A stretch of 64,000 bases of DNA from Toxorhynchites rutilus septentrionalis (GCF_029784135.1 NC_073746.1:256718994-256782993), one strand, 5' to 3'. Counted from the stretch's first letter, positions 34,739-47,590 are shown. Translations and numbers: made by a program. Notes: generated by a model not told the origin, from the sequence alone.

Positions 34739-36469
34739 CTTAAGGACGAATTTCATGCCACGAATTGAATGAATTTTCTTAGGCAGCACCATTTTATATA
34801 GCAGTGCAACGATGTGGGAGTAAAGACATTGTTCATTTGAAAAATTTTGCATACTTTAAATATTTAGAAAGTAATTAGACTATATTTTGAAAAGGGCCAA
34901 AGTTTTTTTTCTTAATTTTTTACAAAAATTTATAACTCAAAGACTAAAATACCCACAAAAGAATGAAATGTAGAAAATGGTTTATATTTCCATCAAAAGA
35001 TGACAAAAAAAAAAAAAAAAAGAATTACACTGATAAAACAATTATTTTGAAAATTGAAATTCATTTTAAATTTTTTTTTCAATTCTCAAAAAAATTATAT
35101 GAATCTCTTACAATTTCCAATAAGTCATCCATACATTGGAAGATGAGTACTTTTACAGGGATTTTTTTTTCTAACTACAACTTTTTCATGTTTTCTTTGA
35201 AAAAGTTACAGCTAATCCTAATTTTGTTTGAAGACAAGATAGCAATAAGTTTTGAATCTTATTAAAACATGTACTTTTGTCTGTATTAGTTTCTTTTGTT
35301 CTTATTTTGTTTTTTTTAGTTTCTGGAATACACGGTATTTTTTATGGAGATTCCTGAAGACTCTTCGTAACATGTTTGTGTGTAAATTCTCGCGTTTGAC
35401 AAGTTCATGATGTGTCGTGAATATATAAGAAAGTATGCAGAATATGTCAATCACGATAATATACACTAAAATGTTACGAGTTAAACATTAATATTAATTT
35501 TTCAAAGAAAACATGAATAAGTTGTTGTTAGGAGAACTCTTTCCCTGTAAAAGAGCCCTTCTTCCGATGTATGGGTAACTTGTTGGAAATTATTTGGACT
35601 ATTTATATAATTTTCGTTCAAAAACATATTGGAAGAAGGGCACTTTTACAAGAAATTAGTTTTTCCAATAACAACTTTTTCATGTTTTCTTCGGAAAATT
35701 ACTACAAATGTTTAACTCGTAACATTTTTATGTGTGAATTATCGCGATTCGCTTGTTTCGCAAACTTTTAGCTATTTATGAACATGTCAAGAACATACCA
35801 AACGCGGAAATTCACACACACAAAACAAGTAAAACAGTTTCCATACAAAAATGTCATTTATTCCAGAAACTATGGAAGGTAGAAAGTTGACGTCTTCGAC
35901 AAAAGTTCATATTTTAATAAGATATAAAACTTTGTCGAATAGACCATATCGCTACTTTGACTTTCAACAAAATTAGGATTAGTTGTAATTCACCCAAACA
36001 TGAAACATGAAAAAGTTTTTGTTAGATAATGCTAGACGTTTTCCCTGTAAAAGTGTCCATATTCCGATGTATGAATTACTTGTTGGAAATTGTAAGGGCT
36101 ATTCATATAATTATTTTTTTGAGAATTTAATAAAAATTATCTTTAAAAAAAATAAATTTCAATTTAGAAACAAAATTAGTGATTTTTTTTTGTTTTCAGA
36201 ATTCTCTATGAAAATTTCTACAATGTCCTACATTTAATTTTTTGGCCAAAATTTTGTAGGTACATATTATAGTTTTTGAGTTGTAAATTTTTGTAAAAAA
36301 TAAGAAAAGAAATTTTGGCCCTTTTCAAAAAATAGTCCAATTCTTTTTTTAATATTTCAAGTATACAACATTGCTTAAATGACCCATGTCTTTACACCTA
36401 CAACATTTCGCTGTAATCTGAGATTTTGGCGCCAACGGCCATTCGAGTTGGTATGAAATTCGTCTAAGG
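34739..36469. mobile_element. 1.7-kb foldback element with long imperfect inverted arms
   Basis: The left arm begins CTTAAGGACGAATTTCATGC and the right arm reversed begins CCTTAGACGAATTTCATACC. Homology between the arms continues inward for hundreds of bases: GGTGTAAAGAC, TTTTGAAAAGGGCCAAA, TCTTACAATTTCC, AACAAAATTAGGATTAG. A smaller inverted pair lies inside (~35510-35720). The whole could fold into one long hairpin. A partial copy is at 31140-31990. No coding capacity; very A/T-rich. Confidence 0.7.
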
Positions 36470-36534
36470 TAAGGATAAATTCAAGCACATTTGAATCGAA
36501 AAAAGATAAGTTCTAAAAGTTTATAAAACACATA

Positions 36535-36985
36535 CACTGAAGTCGCTTTTTACGCGGGGGCTACGTGTCGCGTAATCAAAAACCGCATAAAAGAAAACCA
36601 CGTAAATTAAAAAATCCCCAAAAAAAACGCGTAAATTCCAAAATCCGCGTAGAAATAAACCGGGTAAAATTCAAAATCCATGTAAAAATCTAACAAACAG
36701 TGAATTATTAATTTAAAATGCAGCCCATATTCTCACAATTGATTAACTGATTTTTTTGCGTGCAATTTTGATATCTGTTTCTCCCTCCTTTTATTTCTCA
36801 GCTACTAATCAGTGATACAACACAAACTTATTTCGTGAAAACTTCGATAATTCCGAGATTCGCGTAAAAAACCATCGTAAATTCCAAAATCCACATGAAA
36901 ATAAACCACCTAAATTCACAAAACAGCGTAAAAAAGCCGCGTAAGAAAATTGCGTGGAAAAAACCGCGTAAAAGCGACTTCAGTG
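36535..36985. mobile_element. 451-bp MITE, CACTGAAGTCGC ends, TA duplication
   Basis: The inverted ends CACTGAAGTCGCTTTTTACG and (reversed) CACTGAAGTCGCTTTTACGC are nearly perfect, with TA at 36533-36534 and 36986-36987. Inside each end the motif CGCGTAAATTCCAAAATCC repeats in imperfect form. Confidence 0.85.
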
Positions 36986-36987
36986 TA

Positions 36988-37743
36988 CACTATAAATAAA
37001 TACAAGTTTTCAAATGAAAAACAGAACATTTTTCACGGTGAAAAACAGATTTTTTTTCACCTATGAGTGATATAAAAAGGAACAGGAAATATCGACATGT
37101 AAACTCATCTCATGAAAATCAAACTTTACTGGGAGAACACGGAAGAGGAATTAGGTGTACAAGTACGGGTTTTCGTCGAGGAAATCGTTTAAATCTCAAT
37201 AATTGCTGCTATTTTATTCAAAGTATGCTTCATCGGAAGCAACAACCTTGGCCCATTTTTTTGCAGTCTATATATTTTTAAAAAAAAGTTATTTCCCTTT
37301 ATTCTTCTGAAGTATAGACATTTAGGATTCGAAATTTTCAATACTTATCGAACGGTAGTCATTTTAGTGATGATGTATCTAATCTGGTACGAACTTTATT
37401 CAAAACATTAAATGTATTTTTCCCGAAACTTTTTTTTTCAATCAAATTCTGCTAGACCGATTTGTTTCATAAGAAAAAAACATTACAAAAATTTTGTTAT
37501 GTATCGAGAACGGTTAGTTCTAGGATAAACCTAGGGTTTGTTTCTTGTCAGGCGGGACCATAAGAGGCGATCTTTTCCATACATTTTCATCAAGGAATGA
37601 TGAATACAAATCGGTTTAACGGTCGCCTATAAACGACGTCAGGGTGATACTGCACACCGATCACACTGCCGTAGTGAAAACTAGTAGTTAAACTTACTAC
37701 TACTGTGTATTAGATTGAATTCAACACATTTCAATGAATAATA
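36988..37743. other. Intergenic stretch
   Basis: No gene or element recognised between the MITE and the 3' end of gene 3. Confidence 0.4.
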
Positions 37744-37749
37744 TTTATT
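37744..37749 (-). promoter_or_regulatory. Probable polyadenylation signal of gene 3
   Basis: AATAAA on the minus strand, ~70 bp beyond the stop codon. Confidence 0.55.
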
Positions 37750-37815
37750 TTAACAATAAATACAATGAAATTAATTATCAATAATTGAACTATCTACGAG
37801 CAAAATTACAAACGA

Positions 37816-38720
37816 TCAACCCCAGAAAGGTTTCTTCTCGTGCTTCTTAATAAGCACAGTAATTGGTACTGGCTTCTCCATATAGATCGGATCTTTCACG
37901 TACACTGGATAAGGCTTCTCAACGTGCACTTCGTATGGTTTTGGTACCTCGACGTATTCCTTCTGGTATACTGGAACTTCAACACGAACTGGGTACGGAA
38001 CTGGTCTGTCCACCTGGACAGGAATTTTCTTTTCGATGTAGACCGGATGCTTTTTTTCAACGACCACTGGAACTTTCCTTTCGGTATGCACTGGGTATGG
38101 GACCCTTACTGGGATAGGTAAATGCTTCTCGACTTGCACTGGATATGGGACTGGAACCTTTTTAGTGATGAAGTGTTTCACTTCTGTCTTTTGTTCTGAA
38201 TGATGGACTGGGTCTTCCTTTTGATAATGATGGTTATGTATATATTCCTGATGATTGTTTTCCTCGTGGTTTTCATAATGGTGTTCCTGTTTATGCTGGT
38301 ATTGTTGATAACGGCTTAGATCATGTTGCTCATGGTAGTGTTGTACATACAGACGTAGATTGTTTTTATCGTGATGACCATGATGAGGGTCTTGCTGATT
38401 TTGGTAGTGGTGGTTTTTCTGCGCTTCATGCATTGATTCCCATTCGTGACTGGAATGCTGAGACGGGTAATTGTGGTCAATATGTCCACCAGGATGAATG
38501 GAATGATCAGGAAGTCCATGAGGATGATTCTGATTTTGATTATAGTGATGCTCCTGCTCCAATCCATGCTGCCAAGTTCCACGCTCTTCTGGTTCGAGAC
38601 TGTGGATAACAGCACTACTAGCAATGGCAAAAGCCACTGAGATCACAACAAACGACTGCAACTATAGCAAAAAAATGTAATATTTCCGAATCCGCGTTTT
38701 GTTACAACACCAACCTTCAT
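37816..38720 (-). CDS. Cuticular protein, CPLCP/Vajk-like (gene 3)
   Basis: Minus-strand exons 38715-38720 (ATG AAG) and 37816-38655 flank a 59-bp GT-AG intron; 281 residues, the longest of the four. The joined start [20 protein letters not shown] is a signal peptide. The His-rich region is expanded to ~130 residues ([51 protein letters not shown]), followed by the PV/PY domain ([47 protein letters not shown]) and KKPFWG. Best match in the window is gene 2. The extra length lies entirely in the His-rich part; the PV/PY domain is conserved in length. Confidence 0.9.
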
Positions 38721-38792
38721 GATTGCCTTTCCGAGATGTAGTTTGAACAGTCGATCACAAATGAATGATAACTAATCTGTGAAACCGATAAG

Positions 38793-38800
38793 TTTTTATA
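38793..38800 (-). promoter_or_regulatory. TATA box of cuticular gene 3
   Basis: TATAAAAA on the minus strand, followed by TTATCATTCATTTGTGATCG, the shared promoter/5'UTR motif. Confidence 0.75.
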
Positions 38801-39422
38801 TCTACTGGGTGTAACTTCGTAGATTATTATTGCACCGAAAGTGATGTGTATATACTCGATGATAATAAAATTTAATTTAAGCTCACGGCAGTGGAAGGCG
38901 TTGATGTGTACATCTAGTTTATACTGACTTCAAAGAGGCTAATAGGTGTCTCCAAATCAGGAAGAGAGCACAATTAAAATTACTTCATAATAAAAATAGT
39001 TATTTACAACCTGAGTGATTTGTGTTTCAGATTTGCGATTACAAACAATATTAATCAATTTACTGAATTTATTTAAATCCAATAGGTTATTCTTTCTATT
39101 CCTAACCATAGTTCAATTTGTGATCAGGAACGGCAAAACCGTTAATACCTAAAGCCACCAACAACAAATGATCAATTTAAAAAAAATAACGAATCTGTTG
39201 AGCAGCGCTTCACTTTTCACGAAAGTGGAGAAAAATCGTTCGATGATCGGTTCGCTTCCAAAGATGAATTGTCAAAGGTGGACGGACGAAATATAAAGCA
39301 AGCGGTGAGCAATAATTTGAATGCAATTAAAATAATTCATTTTTATGCAAAAAATGAAAATCTTTTTTTTATTCTGCTTTTTTTACGAAATGGAGTGACA
39401 ATTTAAGAGCGTTTACAGCTAA
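38801..39422. other. Intergenic stretch
   Basis: Upstream of gene 3; no gene or element recognised. Confidence 0.4.
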
Positions 39423-39475
39423 TTTTTTTTTTCTTTATTTTTGAGACTTTCAGCCTCCTGGGCTGGTTCGTCTCA
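39423..39475 (-). mobile_element. Minimal retroposon, second copy
   Basis: On the minus strand it reads TGAGACGAACCAGCCCAGG, then GGCTGAAAGTCTCAAAAATA and an A-rich tail: the same body and the same 5' start as 3220-3272. Clear target duplications were not found. Confidence 0.55.
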
Positions 39476-39787
39476 GTAAAGAACATCTAAAGTAAACTTA
39501 GCATTTTCGCATACTCTGTTACTCATTCGACAGAACACTCGGCTCTTCATTAACTGTGGATATGGCACATGAAAAAGGCTTCTGGAAATAAAACATGTAA
39601 CTCCTGAGCGTACTGTGTTATCTGCAAGGGCAAAACTGCTTGTAATAAGATTTTTAGTGGGCATAACGAAAAATAAAATCACGAAAATTCGAACTCTCCA
39701 GGGAAGAAAACCAGAGAAACCTAAAATCTTCAGAATAATGAGCCTACATGCTCCAGTATTTTGTAAGATGAAGCGGTAAATAGGTAA

Positions 39788-40222
39788 TAGGTTTATTGAC
39801 GAAAGGAGTGTTCCTCATCCACGATAATGCGCGGCCCCATTCTGCTCGCGTAACTCAAGAGCAATTGAAAAAAAATCAAATGGACTGTGTTCGAGCATCC
39901 TCCTTATTCCCCAGACCTCGCCCCTAGCGACTATCACTTATTCCCGGTGATGAAATAGGCGTTCGGCGGTCAACGATTCGATAACACTGAAGAAATTCGT
40001 GACGCAGTTACATCGTACTTCAAAAAGTTGGACGCTACGCGCTTCGCGCTCGGAATAGAAAAACTCGTGCCACGCTATGGAAAATGCCTCGAACGTTATG
40101 GCGATTATATAGAAAAATTGAAAATAAAACGTAGATTACGAAAATCACCTTGTTTTTTGTCCTAACTTTATTTTTCCGCGATTTCTGAGGAATTGAAACT
40201 TATTTTTTGAACGACCCTCGTA
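39788..40222 (+). pseudogene. Mariner (DD34D) transposase C-terminal fragment and 3' end
   Basis: Reads LLTKGVFLIHDNARPHSARV (second catalytic Asp), then HPPYSPDLAPSDYHLFPV (third Asp, 34 residues on in mariner), then RFDNTEEIRDAVTSYFKKLD and GIEKLVPRYGKCLERYGDYI. A TAG interrupts the frame after PVMK and the N-terminal half is missing. The 3' end GAACGACCCT is the element terminus. Closely related to the fragment at 48678-49185. Confidence 0.82.
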
Positions 40223-40729
40223 TATTAGATTTCGGGAAAAGTTATCCATTATTTTATCGGTAGCTGGCTTTATTGATCAATATCTCGCGTAATACAAAGT
40301 GACCAGATGGTCAGAGGTCTAACGCGGGACACAAAAAACAAAACGTTGTGTATATACGTTATGTGAACATAAACCATAGTTTAGCGAGTTTAAACTGATC
40401 AGTATTATTTCTTTCTGAGTATCGGCACTCAGTTGTGATTTTTTCGGTGGTTTAGATTTCGTTTACGCCCGAAAATCACTCGCTCAATCAGATCATTTAC
40501 GCCTGGCAAGCACGATTGAAATTCTACAATTATCTTCAAATTACCGAATGGCATGCTCGAAAAATTCCAATTCATTTTTCATCAATTTAGTGTTAACGTA
40601 TGCATTCAAAAAAATGAACTAATTTCGGATGGCGATGGAAGATAATTTATAGGATCAAATTTTCTTTAAATCTTACGTTTATTAAGTCTACAGCAAAAAT
40701 GATTCAAGGCTGTTGATTCGCTGCAGCAG

Positions 40730-42350
40730 CACTGTCAAGCAATTTGATGATTTTTCCATACTGCAAGCTCCACCCCACAGCGAAAAAGTTGAACGACCTG
40801 AGGCACTTTGTGTCCGCCAGATATAGCCGATCTGGTATTTACAATATCATCTCTTTGCCGCTCCTTAAGCCGGGAGATCGAAGCAACCGGCCAAACGGTG
40901 GAGAAGAATCTGGCCAAAATGGACATTTTTATGCGGAAGCGTCAGACGAGACCGGCCGTATCTGAGCAGCAGGCAATCACCCAGAAGGAGTAGTTTGAGG
41001 TGCTCATGAAGAACTTCTTTTCGTATACATAACGAAAGACGAGACGTAGGGGAAAAGGAGGGAATTTGGACCACCTAAGCAAATCGCCTAATATTTCCAA
41101 ACCAATACGGTCTAAATAAAAAATGTCACATTGTATACTGCGTTACACTTGTTTTCTCTCAATAAATAATGTTCAATCATTATATAAAGCTTCAATCTAC
41201 CAAATATATCATAAAATAAAAAAGATGATTTTTGGACATTAAAACTTGATGCGGGGTGATTTGGACCGTCTGTGGCGTGATTTGGTCCAGTGTGTGTTCC
41301 ATCGAGAAAAACATAGTTTTGTTTATGTGAAGTATTTTGGAATAATGTTACAATCAGTAAAAATGTTTTGGAATCGATACAAGGTGTCTTGGCCAGATTC
41401 CAGACCAGAAAAGTTAGATTGACACCATCTCAAATTCTGCATGAATCTTTTCACTGATCGAGCATTTTCAAACACTTTTGATGCTTGGCCAAAGAAAACC
41501 CGTTCTCGATGGCCTGCGTTGCTCTTTCAAGCTAATCCTTCTTCCAACGTTATCTGTCCATCCTCTTTTTGTAATTCAGCGGCATCTGGAATCAATTAGA
41601 CCAAAGAAAAGTTTCAAACCTGTAGGATCAATTCACCCCACAGAAACGTGTCCATGTCACCCCACACAACACGCAAAAATTAAAATGCAATTAATTTCAT
41701 TTATTGTTATCAAACTTACAGTTTCGCTACATCAAATTGTTCCTTTTCTGTAGGCGAACAGAACTTTACTGCACAATACACGAAAAGTTTGTTTAATTAG
41801 CGGGAAAAACCTTAAAACCACTATCGGAAAACTCACATTTTTTGACGATCAAAGTGCTTGCTGTGTTCATGCTACCGTTTCCCTCTACTTGTGAAGTTTT
41901 ACCAAAGTTTTTTTTACTTCAGGTACATACGGTTCAACAATAGAAGGAAATGACATTATAAAAAATCCAAGTTGAGCCGTAATTTTTGAGATGAAGGGAT
42001 GGTCCAATTCATATGGGCCAAATCACCCCGTGTTGCCCTACTTGATGCTAGAATTCAACGAATGACAGGGGACCGGATACTTACGTTCGTATATCATTCA
42101 CATCAAGTTCTCGAAGAAGGTCCTTCTCTGACAGACGTGAAGGGAATGTCCAAGGCGCTCTTCTTTCTAGTCATATGGTGAACGGGGAGATATATAGTAC
42201 GAAGCTGCGCCCGATAGAAAACTTTTGGGCGAATACCCAAAATAGAGAGACTACCAAAGCCACGAAAAGGTCGATATACATCTTTTCATCGGCCATGTTT
42301 CAGGTTCCGGCCAACTTCCGTAAAACCGCCCAGCGCTTCATTTACGGTAC
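40730..42350 (+). pseudogene. Tc1/ITm-type transposase relic interrupted by a MITE
   Basis: Before the MITE: helix-turn-helix-like YSRSGIYNIIS, then EKNLAKMDIFMRKRQTRPAV with SEQQAITQKE, and DET at ~41041. After it: YLMLEFNE resumes the same frame at 42039, and at ~42206 KLRPIENFWAN gives the Glu block. A region corresponding to the second Asp is missing or unrecognisable. Stops and frameshifts make it non-functional. Confidence 0.6.
41049..42038. mobile_element. 990-bp MITE-like insertion, TAGGGGAA ends, inside a transposase relic
   Basis: Ends TAGGGGAAAAGGAGGGAATT and (reversed) TAGGGCAACACGGGGTGATT then TGG-CC, with TA on both sides (41047-41048, 42039-42040). The phrase GGGGTGATTTGGACC recurs internally at ~41250. 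Non-coding. Ends resemble those of 43881-44773. Confidence 0.65.
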
Positions 42351-42930
42351 TTCATCGAACAACTTTGCCTCTTCCTGTCGAGTATACACTAGTTCTTCCG
42401 GCTCACTTAAAACGTTATGCCCTGACCGAGCTAGGGGACCAAAGGTAAACTTTTTTTCTGACTCACGTTGGTCCCTGCGGATCAATAGGGGACTTTTATA
42501 AAAATCATTTTCCAATTTTGTTGCTGTCGCTTTCAGTTGACACTCTCTAAACAAAAAGCCCAATGTCGGTGCGATGAAACCAGCTCAAGGTTGCATTAGA
42601 TGCGCTCTTGAACAGTCTGCCAAATTAAATTTTTTGAGGTTCATCCATTCAAGAAAATCAACATGATCAAATTGTGATATTGAAATATATTGATATCGCG
42701 GGACATTTTCGTTTCTTTTGCCAAATGCGGGACGTTTCGCGGGACGGAATCTTACGCGGGACATTTTGTTGAAATGCGGGACTGTCCCGCGTAACACGGG
42801 ACGTCTGGTCAGTTTAGCGTAATATCTATCATACAATTTCAAATTTAGGCTCGTTGTAATGGTGACACACCAACAAATCGTTTGCTGTTTTTGTTTGCTC
42901 CAGCAGTTGTGAGTTACAGGGTGTTAACAA

Positions 42931-43500
42931 TGGAGTTCAACAAAGAGAAAATTCGGTACATTTCACACCTTTTTGTTTTAAAGGCGAAAATGCAAGCCAG
43001 GCCGCTGAAATTGTGAATGGTGTTTATGGTCCCGATACTGCAACAGTAAAATACGTGCAATTCAATTTATTTAAAAAAAATTTTTCATTTTTTTTTAATT
43101 TTCTTTTAATTTATTTTTTAAGTGCGATACATTAAATTCAGATTTCTACTGTCAACAAATGCACCGTTTGAAGCTTCAAACATGCAGAATTGCCCAAAAG
43201 AAGAGGCGTTGTGTTCCATCAGGACAACGCAAGGCTACACAATTCCGAAAGCTCGATTGGGATGTTTTAATGAATCTACCATATAGCTAGGACCTGGGAC
43301 CAAGCGATTCCAACCTTTTCCTCGCATTGCAAAATTTCCAGAGTGATAGGAAATTGGGATCAAGAGCAGATTTAAAACTCTATTGCTAAAGATTTCAGCC
43401 AATAAGGACCAAGACTTCTGTGATAGAGATATTATAAAGCTACGCTTAGAGAGGCAACAAATTTTACAACAATTGGTTCATATTTGACCCAAATCGGACT
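42931..43500 (+). pseudogene. Mariner (DD34D) relic with internal deletion
   Basis: N-terminal MEFNKEKIRYISHLFVLK then, one frame over, GENASQAAEIVNGVYGPDTA (mariner helix-turn-helix region) runs to ~43070. A low-complexity A/T tract follows. C-terminal mariner sequence then resumes: VVFHQDNARLHNSES (second Asp), WDVLMNLPYS, DLGPSDSNLF (third Asp block), LALQNFQSDRKLGS. The first-Asp region is deleted. Different mariner family from the fragments at 39.8 and 48.7 kb. Confidence 0.7.
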
Positions 43501-43880
43501 ATCCGAAGCACGTTCAAAATAGTTTTGAATATCACCCAGAAATAATGTATTTAATTTTCCCCAACCTAATGTAATCTTCTGTGGCTACAATTGGTGATTT
43601 TGATCTTCTAGAAGAATAAGAACGCTTGTGAAATGTAGTACGCATAGGCGACATATGCCCAGCTTGTGTATTGTTCACGAAATCATGATCAACTGTCGAT
43701 GCCTGCTTCTTCAAAACCACTTAAGTGGGGTGAGCTTTTTAGGGCCACCGAATCTTTCTCCAGTTAGAGTTAGTTTGAAAATTTCGATGTAATTTCATTT
43801 TGTATATTCTTAATTCAGGTAATTCATAAACTCAAGTTGATTCGGATTTTCTCCAATCACAGCCATGTGAAATAAAGTTA
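43501..43880. other. Intergenic stretch
   Basis: No gene or element recognised. Confidence 0.4.
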
Positions 43881-44773
43881 TAGGAAAAGGGTGGTAAAGA
43901 CGGACACCTTAAGTAAAAGTTGATTTTTTCGTGAATTTCACAAAAAATATAAGGGCGTTGAAGGTCCTCCAGATTCGGATTACGTTTTAAAACCTGATAA
44001 GCCAGCCATCTGAGCCAACTGGGTTGGTTTATTGAACGAATCGGAAGTCAAATTTCTGACTTCCGTCATGAAATTCCCATATAATCTAGGTCGAGGAGAT
44101 ATTGCACTAGCTCTTGTTCCTACTGTTGACTGTAAACTGTAGTCCCAGCTGTGGTGAAAAATTTGAATTTTTGAGGTACCGTATGAGTGTTGTTCGTGAA
44201 TTGTTGGAATTCAATGCAGCTGTGTTCACAGGGGACCCTTTCTTAACAGCTTTCACAGCCTCTTCTATCCGATGGTTCGTCCATATCTCCCGGGTACTCA
44301 TGCAAACGCAGTTAGTCATCTGTTAAGATAAATAAGGAGTAGATAATCAATTTGTTTTCAATACAAAATGTTCGTCTTTTCCTTCGATGGAGTGTCCGCC
44401 TTACCCGACCTGATAAGTATTTTTTCATCAATATTCCTGAAGTAAAAATGAGAAAACTAACCGCTGATTTGATAAACTGGAAGAAAAATGATGGCGAAAC
44501 ACTAACGTAACGAAAAATACCTCAAAACATCACTCGAAAACTGCTCTTGCTCTTGGTAGATTACTTTTTTGTTATTATTTACAATTTTAACAGAAGGCCA
44601 GCTTAGTGTATAGTAAGTGTTAAAGGTATTGATACACTGTATTGCAAGTTTGAACCTCATTAAAATTAGTAAATTTAAATAATAATTAAATTAGTAAATT
44701 TAATATAATAATTCATCAACCATACGCAGGTATTTATCTCTCCCACTTTGTCCGTCTTTCCCGACCTTCCCCT
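43881..44773. mobile_element. ~0.9-kb non-autonomous element, TAGG...AAAGACGGACA ends
   Basis: The left end TAGGAAAAGGGTGGTAAAGA runs into CGGACACC; the right end reversed reads TAGGGGAAGGTCGGGAAAGA, then CGGACAAAG. A third related piece (GTGTCCGCCTTACCCGACC) is at ~44388, so the copy may be composite. Non-coding. Confidence 0.6.
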
Positions 44774-47583
44774 ATGTTTATATGTTTTGGATATGTTTTG
44801 TAACAAGTTTATTTGTACACTTGAATTACACGACATGCCGATTCTTAGGAAAGAAAACTAAAAAATATCATATTTGTAGCTAGATATACATTTTCAACTA
44901 CATATTCACCGCTTTATTATACAATCTTTCACCATTTTTTTACCCAGCTTGAATATTTCTTCCTCTCAGAACATGTTTGATTTCTCGTTTGAAAACAGGT
45001 CTCTTTCTGCTGTCCAAAGGTCCTTCCTTTATTCGTTTAGTTGCGAGTGGTTTTGGTGGAATTTTTTGAATGATTGCTAAGTTGAAACTTAAATACAGAA
45101 TACATTTTCATTACCACCAGACACAGCGCATGACTTTCATGGGAAAAGCAAGGAAGTTAGGATTCGTATGGACTCGAGCTTAACACAGAGTGTAGAGTGC
45201 AGAAAGTCGTAGGGTGAGCCCGGCCACATATCAAAATGAATGACCAAAATAAAAAGTCATAGCAAGAAGCAAATGCGAGCATCTGGTACAATAAATTAGA
45301 AAAGAAATCTACTATGTACTAGTCAAGCCTGATGAAATTGTCACTGCGGAATGTTATTGAAAATGATTGATCCAATTGAGTGGAGCGTTAGAGCTAAAAT
45401 GATCCAATATGTCAATAGAACGACGTGAAATTAGCAAAACCATATTACGGGTGTCACTGTGCTGGTAAAATGTGAAAGAGTTCATCCGAAGTTTTTCGTT
45501 AACATGTTGGTCCTGTCATACTTTTCATGAGCAGCAAGACAAACAAGCGATAAATTGCGGTGTAGCACGAGGCGTTAGCATTTGTAGGGAAACTTTGCTC
45601 CAACGATACTGTAGCAGAAAACACCTCAATAGGATTAGGTCAAGCAAGTGATCGAAAGATGGATACTAGTGGTGGGGAACAGATTTGTATTCACCATTCG
45701 TAAGCGTAAAGCGTAAAGTACAATGAGAAAAGTATCATAAAAATAGAGTTTTATTCCTAAATTTCTATCAAAACATTCTATTGGAAATTGTCATAATGGG
45801 ATATTTTGATGGATACTATGTATTTTCATAGACAAGTGGCGGATAAATGATGAATGTTAATTTATATGCATCAATAGCAAATCATATGTGTGCATAAGTA
45901 CATATATTGTACTTCAAAACCGGCCAACCACTATATTCATTGTAGTAACTGGCATAACTGGCTTTTTCTTCAGAACTTGTCGACATCCAATTACGTGAAA
46001 CCCATCGTAAATGTAAATTTATTTTGTCTACTTGCTTGCACCAGTATGCAAAAAAAACCTTCACAACACGTCAAAAATATATCCTGAAATGTGCGCCGGT
46101 TTTACAGTGCCTTCCATCATAGTTAACGAACCGTTCTTCTGGCAGCGATGGGATGCAACTTGTCATCGGGTGTCAGTTTAACGATCGTCATTTGTTATGC
46201 AGCTGTGCCGGATGCTGCTTCGCTGCAATTATTTACAATTTTCATTCCCACCCTCCTGGAAAGGATAACTTTTTATTCCCGCCCACGGAGCACAGTCAGT
46301 ATCCTCATTAAAATATGCAACCAGATGGAAGCTTTCTACACACCCGTCTTCAGTGAAAATTTAAATAGCACCACAATCGCAAGCTACTTATATTATTGTG
46401 CAAGATAGGATTGGTAGATTTTGGAAACATACGCGAAAATTTTGTGTTGCCAAAATTAAAGCGTTCCAACAGCACAAACTGTTAACTCCGTGAGTTCCAC
46501 GGTACAATTTTGGCTGTGTGCCAAAACTTTACGTCGCTTAAATCGAACAGGTAATGCATAGAGCAATTTTCTTTACTTGGTAGCCTGTTTTCATATATGA
46601 AGTCTATGGTGCGCAGCTATTGTGCACATACTCTCTTCCGTAGCAAATTCTGGCATTCAAATATTTTATCCAGTTTCGGAACAATTGGAAATTATTAAAA
46701 ATGTCCCATCCTGCAATCGATAAAAAGGCTGAAACATTTTGCACTCTTTCCCGAAAATTACACAAATTGATTACATTTATTGTGTTATCTATTCTCGAAA
46801 AAAATCTGTTATCTATTCTCGAAAAAAATATGGGTCAACAAACTCAACAACTGGTTGACATGAGACGGTCCTGAGAAACCTTCATAGACAGGAGTAATAA
46901 AATCGAATACCGATCAGGAAAACTCTCGCGTCAAAAGTAAACATTCCATTCCACTGTGAGAACCTATAGAATCTTCACAAGCTTCTCTCTTGATGTTATT
47001 TTGCTGCTCCATCGTTGTCACCGTCATCATCGTTATCATCATCATGACCATCGCCGTATCCAACATGATTTTGATAGCAAATATACCACCTACCGAGTGG
47101 GTTTCAGGCCTACCGAGCGCGTAGAGATTATGTTTATTTCGAAAGACAACGAAATTAGAAATTTGTTTACTTAATTAATTGGAAAATTGGGTGATGTTGA
47201 AAACATAAACACTATATTTTCCGATCTTAGAAAGATCCTAGCGGTAGTTGATTTCTTCGCTTTAATGAAGGCATCATTGCGGATTTGAATTTGTTTATTT
47301 CCAATTTGTAAGTAAGTGTGCGACGGAGAAATGAAGCACGTGGTACTATTTTTAATTTGTTCCCACATGATTATTCCGACAATCAGAGAAAACATATTTA
47401 TTGAACTCTTTCAATAAAGATGAGAACTTTAAAATTTGTAAATGGATGTTACATCATGAGTGATGAAACTTTCCTCATCGATGACTATTTTTTGTACGAT
47501 GCTAAAAGCCAAAATACGGGTGCAACGCTTCGGTGATCGAATGAGAGATAATTTAAGCAACTGTGGATGAACTATTCGATGGG
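44774..47583. other. Long intergenic region without recognisable gene
   Basis: Many short open frames on both strands, none with a recognisable domain. The phrase GTTATCTATTCTCGAAAAAAA is repeated in tandem at ~46783-46830. The final few hundred bases presumably hold upstream DNA of gene 4. Confidence 0.5.
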
Positions 47584-47590
47584 TATAAAA
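47584..47590 (+). promoter_or_regulatory. TATA box of cuticular gene 4
   Basis: TATAAAA 79 bp upstream of the ATG, with initiator-like TATCATTCGTTTGTGATCGG ~30 bp on and GTTGTTCAGGTTACG before the start, closely matching gene 1. Confidence 0.8.

Larger units (their letters stand above)
40295..42816. mobile_element. 2.5-kb hAT-type insertion with 8-bp duplication
   Basis: The 8-bp direct repeat GCGTAATA lies immediately outside both ends (40287-40294 and 42817-42824). The ends are related inverted repeats: AGTGACCAGATGG with AACGCGGGAC on the left, and (reversed) ACTGACCAGACGTCCCGTGT with TACGCGGGAC on the right. An 8-bp duplication and TGACCAGACGTCCCG ends are hAT features. I see no hAT transposase inside; the interior holds a Tc1-type relic and a MITE. 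Confidence 0.75.

Noticed and set aside
46956..47174. Short frame with a His-rich run near 47020
   Set aside because: The run comes from an ATCATC-type simple repeat and is not related to the His-rich cuticular proteins.
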